Below, piece by piece: positions 1 through 8,293 of a DNA stretch of 64,000 nucleotides. The position numbers and the translations under genes were made by a program. Position 1 is the stretch's first letter, and each line of letters begins with the position of its first letter. Source of the stretch: Pseudomonas ovata (GTDB lineage Bacteria > Pseudomonadota > Gammaproteobacteria > Pseudomonadales > Pseudomonadaceae); the NCBI RefSeq assembly GCF_003131185.1, contig NZ_QFFU01000007.1, positions 124,001 through 188,000 of the forward strand, read 5' to 3'. The notes beneath the pieces are model-generated. The model had not been told where the DNA came from, did not search any database, and saw only the letters and a program-made list of their open reading frames with translations.

Positions 1-805
1 GCGCGTGGAGAAACTGCAGCACCAACTGGGCGGGCTGCCTCAGGAGGTAGCCCTGCCGACCCTGGCCGGCGCCCGCGCACGGCGACGCTCGGTGGCCAAG
101 GTGCTGGGCCTGCTGCTGGCCCTCGGGGCCACCGGCTGGGGACTTGATGCCATCGAGCCTTTGCCTGCACGGCTGGCAGCCTTGCGCACCGGCAAGGGCG
201 AGCGGCGTCAGGTGCAGTTGGCCGATGGCAGCCAATTGCACCTCAACACCCACAGCGCCGTGGACATTCACTACAGCGCCAGCCTGCGCGAAGTGCGCCT
301 GCATCACGGCGAAGTGCTGATCGACACCGCCAGAGACCGATCCGGACGGCCCTTTGTCGTGCACACGCCCGAAGGCAGCGTTCACGCCCTGGGCACGCGT
401 TTCAGTGTTCGCAGTGAAGCGGCGCAAACCGAAGTACGGGTGCTGCAACAGGCGGTGGAACTGCGCCCGTCAGCTAACCCTGTCGGTGTGCTGCGCCTGG
501 AGGCAGGCCAGCAGGCGCGCTTCGATCAAGCCCACTTGGGTAAACCCACGCCCCTGCCCGCCCATAGCGATGCCTGGCTGCAGGGTCGGTTGATGGTACT
601 GGAGTGGCGCCTGGCCGATCTGCTGGTGGAGCTTGAGCGCTACCGGCCCGGTGTCTTGCGGTGCAGCGAAGCGGTGGCCGACTTGCGGGTATCGGGCGGG
701 TTCGATCTGGACCATACCGATGTCATTCTGGAAAACCTGGCCCTGTCACTGCCGGTGCACGTGCGCTACCTGACGCGGTATTGGGTGTCGATCGAGGCGG
801 TATGA
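1..805 (+). CDS. FecR-family anti-sigma/transmembrane sensor (5' truncated by window)
   Basis: FecR-type inner-membrane regulator that relays siderophore binding from an outer-membrane receptor to an ECF sigma factor. The frame is open to the window edge, so the N-terminal cytoplasmic part and true start are missing. The visible part has an RRRSVAK stretch followed by a hydrophobic segment (bases about 80-150), a central FecR domain (GERRQVQLADGSQLHLNT, then HALGTRFSVR) and a C-terminal region ending in RYWVSIEAV. It is clearly paralogous to the complete FecR at 13662-14621. It is followed by a TonB receptor gene after a gap holding a REP doublet, so the matching sigma gene should lie just upstream of the window. 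Confidence 0.93.
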   Translation, partial: RVEKLQHQLGGLPQEVALPTLAGARARRRSVAKVLGLLLALGATGWGLDAIEPLPARLAALRTGKGERRQVQLADGSQLHLNTHSAVDIHYSASLREVRLHHGEVLIDTARDRSGRPFVVHTPEGSVHALGTRFSVRSEAAQTEVRVLQQAVELRPSANPVGVLRLEAGQQARFDQAHLGKPTPLPAHSDAWLQGRLMVLEWRLADLLVELERYRPGVLRCSEAVADLRVSGGFDLDHTDVILENLALSLPVHVRYLTRYWVSIEAV

Positions 806-845
806 ACAATCGTTGGGGCCGAACGTGCCCATTGTCTCGCCGTTC

Positions 846-892
846 AAGGCGCGCTGATTAAACAAAATAACTTACTGATTTTATTGACTATC
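846..892. repeat. AT-rich dispersed motif, copy 1
   Basis: An AT-rich block (AAACAAAATAACTTACTG followed by ATTTTATTGACTAT) stands out from the GC-rich surroundings. A near-identical block lies at 37288-37332 and a more diverged one at 44193-44231. Copies 1 and 2 both sit about 15 bp before a REP doublet. The function is unknown. Confidence 0.5.
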
Positions 893-904
893 AGATTTCC
901 CTGG

Positions 905-1053
905 TAGGAGCGCGCTTGCCCGCGACCGAGTGCGCAGCGCTCGCAAAATCTCGGAAACGCCACAAATTTACGACTGTGAATGCATTCAAGATTTGCGAAA
1001 CGCCACAAATTCACGACTGCTAACGCAGCCGGTCGCGGGCAAGCGCGCTCCTA
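905..1053. repeat. REP doublet (REPIN-like), copy 1
   Basis: Inverted REP arms (TAGGAGCGCGCTTGCCCGCG and its complement GCGGGCAAGCGCGCTCCTA) flank a core running GAGTGCGCAGCGCTCGC, AAAATCTCGGAAACGCCAC, AAATTTACGACTG. This copy has an extra internal partial duplication of the AAACGCCACAAAT-CACGACTG piece (about 980-1020). The same element recurs at 7987, 8158, 20635, 35892 and 37344, with relatives at 47884 and 48088. It fills most of the gap between the FecR and receptor genes. Confidence 0.85.
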
Positions 1054-1123
1054 CACCGGTCGCATGGTTGCTGCGCTTTAGCCGGGCGACAGGCAGGCGA
1101 ACAAAAAACCTCGCTCAAGGGTT

Positions 1124-1146
1124 GCTGATTTTCATTCTCATGCGGC
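1124..1146 (+). promoter_or_regulatory. Possible iron-regulated promoter element of receptor gene
   Basis: The string GATTTTCATTCTCATGCGG, about 60-80 bp before the receptor start, resembles TTTTCTCGTTCTCATTCG upstream of the second receptor (14647-14664). The shared TTTTC..TTCTCAT.CG element is a candidate ECF-sigma or Fur site. Only the similarity is seen; the function is inferred. Confidence 0.35.
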
Positions 1147-1204
1147 CATGCACTGAAGCGGCGAAAACGACCGCATGTGTGCCACGCCAACCCAGGAAAA
1201 TCCG

Positions 1205-3619
1205 ATGTCCCGTCTCCCTTTGCCCCGCGCCGTCCACCTGGCCCTGTTCGGCCTGATCGCCCTGCCCCTGATGGCCCCGGCAAGCTTTGCCGCCGAGCAG
1301 AATCAGGCCGGCCGTTTCGATATCGCCCCAGGCCCGCTGGGCACGGCATTGAGCCAGTTCGCCGTCGCTGCCGGAGTGACGTTATCGTTCGCCAGCAGCC
1401 AGACCCATGCCCTGACCTCGCCCGGCCTGCAAGGCAGCTACACCGTGGAGCAAGGCATTGAGCAATTGCTGGCCGGCAGCGGCCTGCAAGCACAACCGCA
1501 GGGCAATGGCAGCTTCGTGCTGGTGGCGCGGGCGCTCCCCGGCGACACGGCGATGGAGCTGGGGGCGGTGAGCATTTCCGGCAAGGCGCCAGGCTCGACC
1601 ACCGAAGGTTCCGGGTCCTATACCACCGACTCCTCCAGCAGCTCGACGCGCCTGAACCTGTCGCTCAAGGAGACTCCACAATCGGTCACTGTGCTGACCC
1701 GTCAGCGCCTGCAAGATCAGAAGCTCGACACCCTCACCGATGCCCTGGACGCCACCACCGGCATCACCGTGATTCGTGAAAGCCTCGGTGCCGACAGCAC
1801 CTCGTACCTTTCGCGCGGCTTTGCCATCAGCAACTTCGAGATTGATGGCGTACCGACCTCCTCGCGCATGGATAACTACACGCAGAACACCGCCATGTAC
1901 GACCGAGTCGAGGTGGTGCGGGGCGCCACGGGTCTGATCAGCGGCCTGGGCAACCCGTCGGCGACCATCAACCTGATCCGCAAGCGCCCCACCGCTGACC
2001 CGCAAGTCGTGCTCTCGGCCGAGGCCGGCAGTTGGGACCGTTACGGCCTGAGCGCCGACGTAGGTGGCGCACTGAACGACAGCGGCACTCTGCGCGCACG
2101 CCTGGTCGTCGACCAGAAAGACCAGCACGCCTGGGTCGATCGCTTCAGCCAGGACACCTCGACGTTCTATGGCATCACCGAGCTTGACCTGAGTGACTCG
2201 ACCTTGCTGACCCTGGGTCTGAGCCATCAGGTCACCCATGCCAATGCGCCGATGCGCACCGGTTTTCCGCTGTTCACCGTCGATGGCGGGCGCACCGACA
2301 TCAAGCGCTCGTTCAACAGCGCGCCCGATTGGTCGTACTACGATCGCGAGCAAAGCACCGTGTTCACTTCGGTCGAACACCAGTTTGCCAATGGCTGGAG
2401 CGGCAAGCTCGAATACAGCCATGCGCGCAACGACTATGACACCGTGGTCACCTACATGGACGGCGCCATCAACCCGGCCACCGGTGCCGGCGGCTACATC
2501 ATGCCGACCCGCTGGCAGGCCACCCCGACCCAGGACAACCTCGATGCCTACGCCACGGGTGGCTTCAACCTGCTGGGCCGCGAGCACGAACTGATCACCG
2601 GTATTACCCTGTCGCGCCTGGAAGAGCGCGGCACGCCCAATTACGGCGGCTGGCAGCGTCCGGGCAGCCGTTACCCCGGCACGATCGACAACATTTACAC
2701 CTGGGACGGCCAGTCGCCCAAGCCGTCGTTCACCAAGACCGGCGCCAGCGACCTGACCGAAACCCAGTACGCTGCCTTCCTGACCTCACGCTGGCACCTG
2801 ACCGACAAGGCCAGTCTGATCCTCGGCAGCCGTGTGGTGGACTGGAACCGTGAAAGCAAGGACTGGCTGTACAGCGGCAGCAACAGCAAGACCGAGCGCA
2901 CCGAGAACGGTATCGTCATTCCTTACGCCGGCTTCGTCTATGACCTGAACGACACCTGGACCGCCTACGCCAGCTACACGCAAATCTTCAATCCACAAAG
3001 CGCCAGCATCCGCGACGTCAAGGGCACGTCGCTGGATCCACAGGAAGGCACCGGCTACGAGGTGGGGGTAAAAGCCAGTTTCAACGACAACCGCCTGAAC
3101 ACCAGCCTGGCCCTGTTCCGGGTCGAGCAGGACAACCTCGCCGTGGCCGACGGCAACCTGCTGCAACCCAACGGCTTCCAGGCCTACAAGGCTGAAAACG
3201 GCACCACCAGCGAAGGCGTCGAACTGGAGTTCAACGGCGAGCTTCTCGACGGCTGGCAGTTGAGCGGCGGTTATTCCTACAGCGTCAGCTTCAACGATGA
3301 CGACCAGCGTATCGTCACCGAAATCCCGCGCAACAGTGTCAAGCTGTTCACCACCTACCGGCTGCCCGGCGCACTGGACAAACTGACTGTAGGCGGCGGG
3401 CTGAACTGGCAGAGTGAAACCGGCTATAACCTCAGCTACGCCACCACCCAGAGCAGCTATGCCCTGGCCAGCCTGATGGCACGCTATCAGGTCAATTCGT
3501 CGATGTCGGTGGCGGTCAATGTCAACAACCTGTTCGACAAGCAATACCTGACCACCACCGCTGCCGGTCTGTATGGCGCACCGCGTAATGTCATGACCAC
3601 CCTGCGCTACGCCTATTGA
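1205..3619 (+). CDS. TonB-dependent siderophore receptor with signalling (STN) domain, FpvA-like
   Basis: Outer-membrane ferric-siderophore transporter that also signals to FecR. The chosen ATG follows a weak AGGAAA site and gives 804 aa. Residues 1-30 form a signal peptide ending ASFA-AEQ. The STN domain (FDIAPGPLGTALSQFA) lies at about 40-110. A TonB-box-like MELGAVSI precedes the plug domain (LKETPQSVTVLTRQRL, YDRVEVVRGATGLISG). The rest is a 22-strand-type barrel with the C-terminal signature NVNNLFDKQY and an aromatic last residue. The adjacent FecR gene supports a cell-surface-signalling system. The substrate cannot be read from sequence. It is paralogous to the receptor at 14729. Confidence 0.95.
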   Translation: MSRLPLPRAVHLALFGLIALPLMAPASFAAEQNQAGRFDIAPGPLGTALSQFAVAAGVTLSFASSQTHALTSPGLQGSYTVEQGIEQLLAGSGLQAQPQGNGSFVLVARALPGDTAMELGAVSISGKAPGSTTEGSGSYTTDSSSSSTRLNLSLKETPQSVTVLTRQRLQDQKLDTLTDALDATTGITVIRESLGADSTSYLSRGFAISNFEIDGVPTSSRMDNYTQNTAMYDRVEVVRGATGLISGLGNPSATINLIRKRPTADPQVVLSAEAGSWDRYGLSADVGGALNDSGTLRARLVVDQKDQHAWVDRFSQDTSTFYGITELDLSDSTLLTLGLSHQVTHANAPMRTGFPLFTVDGGRTDIKRSFNSAPDWSYYDREQSTVFTSVEHQFANGWSGKLEYSHARNDYDTVVTYMDGAINPATGAGGYIMPTRWQATPTQDNLDAYATGGFNLLGREHELITGITLSRLEERGTPNYGGWQRPGSRYPGTIDNIYTWDGQSPKPSFTKTGASDLTETQYAAFLTSRWHLTDKASLILGSRVVDWNRESKDWLYSGSNSKTERTENGIVIPYAGFVYDLNDTWTAYASYTQIFNPQSASIRDVKGTSLDPQEGTGYEVGVKASFNDNRLNTSLALFRVEQDNLAVADGNLLQPNGFQAYKAENGTTSEGVELEFNGELLDGWQLSGGYSYSVSFNDDDQRIVTEIPRNSVKLFTTYRLPGALDKLTVGGGLNWQSETGYNLSYATTQSSYALASLMARYQVNSSMSVAVNVNNLFDKQYLTTTAAGLYGAPRNVMTTLRYAY

Positions 3620-3683
3620 GATCACGATCGCCACGACACGCGCTACACTGGCCGGCTTTTGCCACTACAGGGTCGAGGTGAAC

Positions 3684-4214
3684 ATGCGTTGCGTGGTGAT
3701 CGGCACCAGTGGAGCCGGCAAATCGACCTTTGCCCAGGCCTTGTCGCAGGCCGCCGGGTGCCCCTGGATCGAACTCGATGCGCTGTACTGGGGGCCGCAC
3801 TGGCAGGCCGTGGCGCCCGAGCAGTTCCGGCAGGCAGTCATCGACGCGACCCGGGGCGACTGCTGGGTCGCCGATGGCAACTACAGCGCCGTGCGCGATG
3901 AACTCTGGTCACGGGCTACCCATGTGGTGTGGCTCAACTACGGGCGCTGGACGGTGTTCCCACGGGTGCTGTGGCGCACCGTGCACCGAGGGCTACGGCG
4001 TACACGACTGTCCCACGGCAACCGCGAATCGCTGCGCATGGCATTTTTGTCCAGAGATTCGATCCTGCTCTGGTCATGGTCGACCTTCAGCAAGAACCGA
4101 CTGAAGTTTGCCCGCCTGCGCGAACAGGCAGATTTTGCGCACCTGCAATGGACCGAGATTCGTCGGTCTGCACAGGCCAGGGCGTTTATCGAGCGGCATC
4201 GCCTGCAACACTGA
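3684..4214 (+). CDS. P-loop nucleotide kinase-like protein (adenylate kinase / FlaR-type)
   Basis: A 176-aa soluble NTPase-like protein. The Walker A motif GTSGAGKST lies at residues 7-15, followed by the pattern ELDALYWGPHW and DGNYS seen in small AAA/adenylate-kinase-related proteins often annotated as DNA topology modulation protein. The rest is rich in basic and aromatic residues. The ATG at 3684 is chosen because GAGGTG lies 5 nt upstream; a GTG two codons earlier is possible. It is monocistronic between the receptor and a convergent hypothetical gene. The biological substrate is unknown. Confidence 0.8.
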   Translation: MRCVVIGTSGAGKSTFAQALSQAAGCPWIELDALYWGPHWQAVAPEQFRQAVIDATRGDCWVADGNYSAVRDELWSRATHVVWLNYGRWTVFPRVLWRTVHRGLRRTRLSHGNRESLRMAFLSRDSILLWSWSTFSKNRLKFARLREQADFAHLQWTEIRRSAQARAFIERHRLQH

Positions 4215-4254
4215 ACGAGCTTCGAGGGCACCTTCGGCGGCCACGCCACCGGCT

Positions 4255-4824
4255 CTATTCCCACTGCACCGCAAAGCGATAGTTGATGTCGACACCCTGT
4301 ACCTGAAGCGGCCCCTCGCGCAGGCTCAGGACAAACTCGAACGCCGGTTGCAGGCTCCCTTCACGTTCAATCTCGCCGGCCAGCACTTGCACTTCATACC
4401 AGCCATTGGCGACCTCGATGGTCGGCCGGCCCTGCGCCGGATCGGCGTAGCGCTGCAACAAGTCCTCCACTTCCACAGGCGTAAAATCCTGCAGGATGCG
4501 CCAGGTGAATAGATGCACACGACCGCTTTCGACCTGCAACACATAACCGTCGCGCCGGTGCTGCAAACGGCTGCTCGGCTTGAGCAGCTCAGGCTCGGTG
4601 TCGTCCAGGGTGAACAGCACGGTGTAAGGGTGGTTCTCGACCCCTGCCAGCGGAATCAGCACGCCCTCCAGCACGGCACGGTCGCCGCTGTCATTGCTGA
4701 TGAACTCGGCAGCCAGGTCGTCATCCAGTTGCTGTTCATCCTTGAAGCGCTGCAACCGCCTGAGGTCGCCAAGCAGGAAGTAGTCGATCAGGTCGTTGAG
4801 CACTTCGGGGAATTCATACTGCAT
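4255..4824 (-). CDS. Conserved hypothetical protein, acidic, possibly immunity-like
   Basis: A 189-aa soluble acidic protein starting MQYEFPEVLNDLIDYF, with AAGGA 6 nt upstream of the chosen ATG. No catalytic motif, signal peptide or membrane segment is visible. Size, acidity and the neighbourhood (Imm22-like, Imm35-like, HEAT proteins within 3.5 kb) resemble immunity proteins of polymorphic toxin systems, but no family was recognised. It lies just downstream of a lipoprotein gene on the same strand (29-bp gap). Confidence 0.7.
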   Translation of the reverse strand: MQYEFPEVLNDLIDYFLLGDLRRLQRFKDEQQLDDDLAAEFISNDSGDRAVLEGVLIPLAGVENHPYTVLFTLDDTEPELLKPSSRLQHRRDGYVLQVESGRVHLFTWRILQDFTPVEVEDLLQRYADPAQGRPTIEVANGWYEVQVLAGEIEREGSLQPAFEFVLSLREGPLQVQGVDINYRFAVQWE

Positions 4825-4853
4825 GGGGCATCCTTGAACACGCGTGGCGGTGT

Positions 4854-5324
4854 TTACTTTTTGTTGGCGCAATCGATAACGCTGGCCTGGGTGATGATGT
4901 CCTGCGCATCGGTAAACAGAGTGATGTTGCAGAAATAGTCGATGACCGTCTCGTTCTCGTAGTAACCGACCGGGCGGTACACCGGGGTACTGTTGACCGG
5001 CATGATCCCGGTCGCGCCGCCACCGCCGATCACCGCGTAGGTCGTTTGCTCACCGACGTATTCGGTGCCGGTCTGGACAAAGACCTTGTCCGGGCCCACA
5101 TGCGTCTGCAGCCGGTTCCAGGCGTAGAAACCGCCACTGCCATACGAAGACGGCCCCATGCCGTGGTCCGGCTTGCCAAACAGGTCAAAGGCCGTTTTCG
5201 CGGGCTGCCCTACCAAGCGCTCGGCAGCCTGCTGAATGTCATTGCCCTGATTTTTTGCAGGACCTGCACATCCGCTGATCACAAGCGTGAGTAGTGCAAT
5301 ACTGGCGAATTTCATTGAGGACAT
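4854..5324 (-). CDS. Predicted lipoprotein
   Basis: A 156-aa protein with a type II signal peptide: a short basic start, hydrophobic stretch SIALLTLVISG and lipobox VISGC with Cys about 19. The mature part contains a glycine-rich stretch and several Tyr residues (TYAVIGGGGATGI, YRPVGYYENETVIDYF) and two further cysteines near the end. It probably sits in the envelope. The function is unknown. It may be co-transcribed with the downstream gene at 4255-4824. Confidence 0.75.
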   Translation of the reverse strand: MSSMKFASIALLTLVISGCAGPAKNQGNDIQQAAERLVGQPAKTAFDLFGKPDHGMGPSSYGSGGFYAWNRLQTHVGPDKVFVQTGTEYVGEQTTYAVIGGGGATGIMPVNSTPVYRPVGYYENETVIDYFCNITLFTDAQDIITQASVIDCANKK

Positions 5325-5455
5325 GACACAGACTCCTTGTGCGTGGGGCAGACTGAGAGGTTCGTAACTGAGCTACGGACGCCGGCAAGCAACGGTAAGT
5401 TCAATGCGCAGGTCCAGGCGCCGGAATCGGGCTCGGCCTCGCTCATGACACGCGG

Positions 5456-5878
5456 CTACTCCACTGCCGGGTTATAGAGCCCCAGGTACTCGACGGTGGC
5501 CGTGCTCTGGGGCAAACGCCAATCCGCCTGGGTCGATGGAGAACGCCGGTCACCCCAGATTGCATTGATACCCACCAGGATGAAATGACTGAACCGCGCC
5601 GCCTGGGCACTGAAGGCCTGCTGCTGCGACGCGTCGTGAATCTGCGATTTGACGTAGTCGGCATCATCGACCAGCTCGACAAAATCGGAATCCATATGGA
5701 ACGCCAGTTCGTCCCTCAGCCGCCAGGTCGGATTGCTGTTTTCCCAGGCACTGTACTGGGCATCGGTGGCCGATGCCGGCGGCTCGGGCGCCCACTGCTC
5801 GAAGGCATACTCACGTGCCGCCAGGTCGCTGCTGAACGTGGCGGCGAACAGATGAAAGGTCCAGGCGTCGTCAGGCAT
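5456..5878 (-). CDS. Imm22-like immunity protein (tentative)
   Basis: A 140-aa soluble protein from the MPDDAW start; an in-frame ATG at 5929 would add 17 residues. The pattern WTFHLFAATFSSDLAAREY, then WENSNPTWRLRDELAFH and DSDFVELV resembles the Imm22 family (an opening strand with FSSEEELEEY, then a region around an acidic DEDFIE patch). The match is by eye and weak. It is divergent from the HEAT-repeat gene at 5979. An immunity role without an adjacent toxin would make it an orphan. Confidence 0.5.
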   Translation of the reverse strand: MPDDAWTFHLFAATFSSDLAAREYAFEQWAPEPPASATDAQYSAWENSNPTWRLRDELAFHMDSDFVELVDDADYVKSQIHDASQQQAFSAQAARFSHFILVGINAIWGDRRSPSTQADWRLPQSTATVEYLGLYNPAVE

Positions 5879-5978
5879 GAGGGGCGTTTCCCGCTGGGTT
5901 ATGGGCCGGTTTTGAACTTGAAGGGTCATTGCGGTCTTAGCACCACAGACGCCCACAAGCGCAAAAAAGGATTGAAGC

Positions 5979-7331
5979 GTGAACACGATACAAGACTGGC
6001 TGCAAAGGTTGAATGCCCGCAAGACACCGGCCCCGGACTGGCAGGGCCAGCATCACCTGGAGGCGCTGCGCTTGATCGAGCAGGTCGGGACCGGGGTCAC
6101 CTGGGTCGAGCTGAGCCGCCATCGCAACGGGTTCATCCGCGAGATCGCGGTGCGCACGCTGTGCGAGCAGCCCTCCCCCGAGTCCTTGAACGCCTTGATC
6201 GAGCGCCAGAACGACTGGGTGCCGCAGATACGCGAACTGGCGGTCCAGGGCGTGGTGCATTACCTGGTGCCATCGTGCGCCGAGTCCTTGTTGTGGGCGC
6301 TGGAGCCATTGATGGCCCTGGCCGCCCGGCACCGCGCCGACCACGGCCCGGTCCTGACGAAGGTGCGGGCGGTCTTGCAACTGCCGGAAAATCGCGATCA
6401 GGTGCATGCGCACTTTCTGACCCGGCAAAGCAAGGCGGCGTGCTACCTGTTCAGCCTGTTGCTGGACAGTGACCCGGCACCGCAGGCGCTGCTGCGCGAT
6501 GCCTTGGCCCATCGCGAGGTCACGGTGCGGTTGCTGGCCATCGCCGCCTGCCAGGCCTTGCCGGTCGAAGACGCCCGGCCACTGCTGCTGGGCGCACTGG
6601 CGCAACCGGGGGCCAAAGTCCGGGTCTGCGCGATGCGCGCTTTGCTGCCGTTGCTCGACGATCCAAAGCCCGTGCTGCGCACGGCCTTGCTTGATGCCGC
6701 GCCCTCGATCCGCAACCTGGCGCACTGGATGGCGGCACGCAATGAGGTCGATGCCCGTGCAGTATTGAGCGAACGTCTGGCGCAGCCACTGCCCACCGGC
6801 AAGCGTGAGTGGCTGGGTGTGCTGGGCCTGGCGGCGGAATTGAACGTCGAGCTTCCCGGGCACTGGCAGGTGCAGGCGTTGCAGGGCGCCTGCGCCAGCG
6901 TCAGGAAAATCATCGTGCGCCGGCTGGGTGCAGACCAGTTGCCCGAGTTGCTCAACGCGCTGGATGATTCGGCCGAGGGCGTATTCAACGCCGCCATTGC
7001 CGGCCTGGACGCTCTGGCCTGGGCCACGATCAAGCATGAACTGGATACGCGCCTGGCCAGGGACTGGCATCACCTGCCGGCGGCCCGACGCATTGCCCTG
7101 TTCGGTGTACGCCCGCAATGGCAACAGGTGGCCTTTTTGCTGGCGCGCCTGGATCAGGAGCCTGAACGCATGGCCTTCTGGTTGCGGCAGCTGAACCTCT
7201 GGTGCCACCGCCAGTACCACGTGGTCGACCACACCACCTCCAGGGCCGAGCGCAGCCTGCTGATCGAACGACTGCAAGCCCTGGCAGAGCGCGGCCTGCT
7301 GGACCGCGATAATGTCAGCCGTATTGTTTGA
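5979..7331 (+). CDS. HEAT-repeat protein
   Basis: A 450-aa all-helical protein starting at a GTG. Repeated units of about 30 residues with the pattern hydrophobic helix, Asp/Pro turn, hydrophobic helix are visible, for example REVTVRLLAIAACQALPVED, then KVRVCAMRALLPLLDDP and APSIRNLAHWMAARNEVD. This is an alpha-solenoid scaffold for protein contacts. No enzyme motif is seen. The next gene starts 8 bp downstream on the same strand, so the two are probably an operon. Proteins of this type occur among toxin-immunity clusters, but that role is inference here. Confidence 0.75.
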   Translation: MNTIQDWLQRLNARKTPAPDWQGQHHLEALRLIEQVGTGVTWVELSRHRNGFIREIAVRTLCEQPSPESLNALIERQNDWVPQIRELAVQGVVHYLVPSCAESLLWALEPLMALAARHRADHGPVLTKVRAVLQLPENRDQVHAHFLTRQSKAACYLFSLLLDSDPAPQALLRDALAHREVTVRLLAIAACQALPVEDARPLLLGALAQPGAKVRVCAMRALLPLLDDPKPVLRTALLDAAPSIRNLAHWMAARNEVDARAVLSERLAQPLPTGKREWLGVLGLAAELNVELPGHWQVQALQGACASVRKIIVRRLGADQLPELLNALDDSAEGVFNAAIAGLDALAWATIKHELDTRLARDWHHLPAARRIALFGVRPQWQQVAFLLARLDQEPERMAFWLRQLNLWCHRQYHVVDHTTSRAERSLLIERLQALAERGLLDRDNVSRIV

Positions 7332-7338
7332 GGCGCGT

Positions 7339-7965
7339 ATGAACACACCCTCTTCACCTGTCAGCGCGCAACAGGCCCAGGCTATTGTCCTGGCGCTGTA
7401 CACCGGCAGTGAGCGTCTGCATGAAGGCGAGCCGGAGCGTTACGCAATCCAGTCATGCGAGCGCTCGCCCCGGGGTGATTACTGGATCGTGCGCTGCAAT
7501 ACCGAGGACTGGGTGCTGAATCAAGAGTCGATGCGCTGCCTGGTCGGGGTCAATGCTCATCTGGTCAATGTCCACAGCGGCGAGGTGGACGTGGTGGCCA
7601 GCGTCATGAGCGTCGATGAGTACCTGCAGGACAAATACGACCTGATGACCGCGGCTGGCCAGGTGTATGTGCTGGGGCCGGCATTTGATCGTTCCGACAA
7701 GGCGGCGCTGATTAACCTGCGCCAGGCGCTGGCTTGCACCTACCCCGAGGCCTTTGCGCTGTTGTCGCCCGAGCACGCCCGGTGGCTGACGGGCACCGCG
7801 CGCCAGCTTGCCGAGGTTCAGCAATTGCTGGCGGGCGTGCACATCCGCACTGTCGTGACGCTGAATGCCAGCGCCGGCCAGGCAGTGCCGGTCGGGGTGG
7901 AAACCTGGTATGCGGAGGCGGCCCTGAAAGCGTTGCGACAGCGGCTACGGCTTGCCAACGGTTAA
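7339..7965 (+). CDS. Imm35/YrhB-like immunity protein (tentative)
   Basis: A 208-aa soluble protein. Residues about 45-95 (GDYWIVRCNTEDWV, then LVGVNAHLVNVHSGEVDVV and SVDEYLQDKYD) follow the Imm35/YrhB pattern: a strand with an aromatic pair, a small-residue turn, LV-x-x-x-SGEV, then a helix EYLxxxY. The C-terminal half (DKAALINLRQAL, TYPEAFALL, LLAGVHIRTVVTL) is helix-helix-strand and may be a ClpS/L7-L12-like fold, which is speculative. It lies 8 bp after the HEAT gene and is followed by tandem REP doublets. Confidence 0.6.
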   Translation: MNTPSSPVSAQQAQAIVLALYTGSERLHEGEPERYAIQSCERSPRGDYWIVRCNTEDWVLNQESMRCLVGVNAHLVNVHSGEVDVVASVMSVDEYLQDKYDLMTAAGQVYVLGPAFDRSDKAALINLRQALACTYPEAFALLSPEHARWLTGTARQLAEVQQLLAGVHIRTVVTLNASAGQAVPVGVETWYAEAALKALRQRLRLANG

Positions 7966-7986
7966 CGGCTGGATTGCCGACTGCTG

Positions 7987-8092
7987 TAGGAGCCCGCTTG
8001 CCGGCGACCGAGTGCGCAGCGCTCGCAAAATCTCGGAAACGCCACAAATGTACGACTGCTAACGCAGCCGGTCGCGGGCAAGCGCGCTCCTA
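7987..8092. repeat. REP doublet (REPIN-like), copy 2
   Basis: Left arm TAGGAGCCCGCTTGCCGGCG, conserved core with AAAATCTCGGAAACGCCAC, and right arm GCGGGCAAGCGCGCTCCTA. It belongs to the tandem duplication at 7972-8330. Confidence 0.85.
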
Positions 8093-8157
8093 CCAAGCGC
8101 GCAGTACATCAGGGGATCAGGCGTGCCTGGCGCAGGCAGTCAGATTGCCGACTGCTG

Positions 8158-8277
8158 TAGGAGCCCGCTTGCCGGCGACCGAGTGCGCAGCGCTCGCAAA
8201 ATCTCGGAAACGCCACAAATTTACGACTGCTGCGCAGCCGGTCGCGGTGGTCCGGCATTCCGGCAAGCGCGCTCCTA
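8158..8277. repeat. REP doublet (REPIN-like), copy 3
   Basis: The same left arm and core as copy 2, but the right arm carries the variant GGTGGTCCGGCATTCCGGCA before AGCGCGCTCCTA. This variant arm also occurs in the copies at 20635 and 37344. Confidence 0.85.
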
Positions 8278-8293
8278 CTAAACGCGCAGTACA

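Noticed and set aside
1382..2587. Long antisense frame within the first siderophore receptor gene
   Set aside because: The GC-rich codon pattern of the real gene leaves the opposite strand open; the frame lacks a ribosome-binding site and the sense frame has full domain support.
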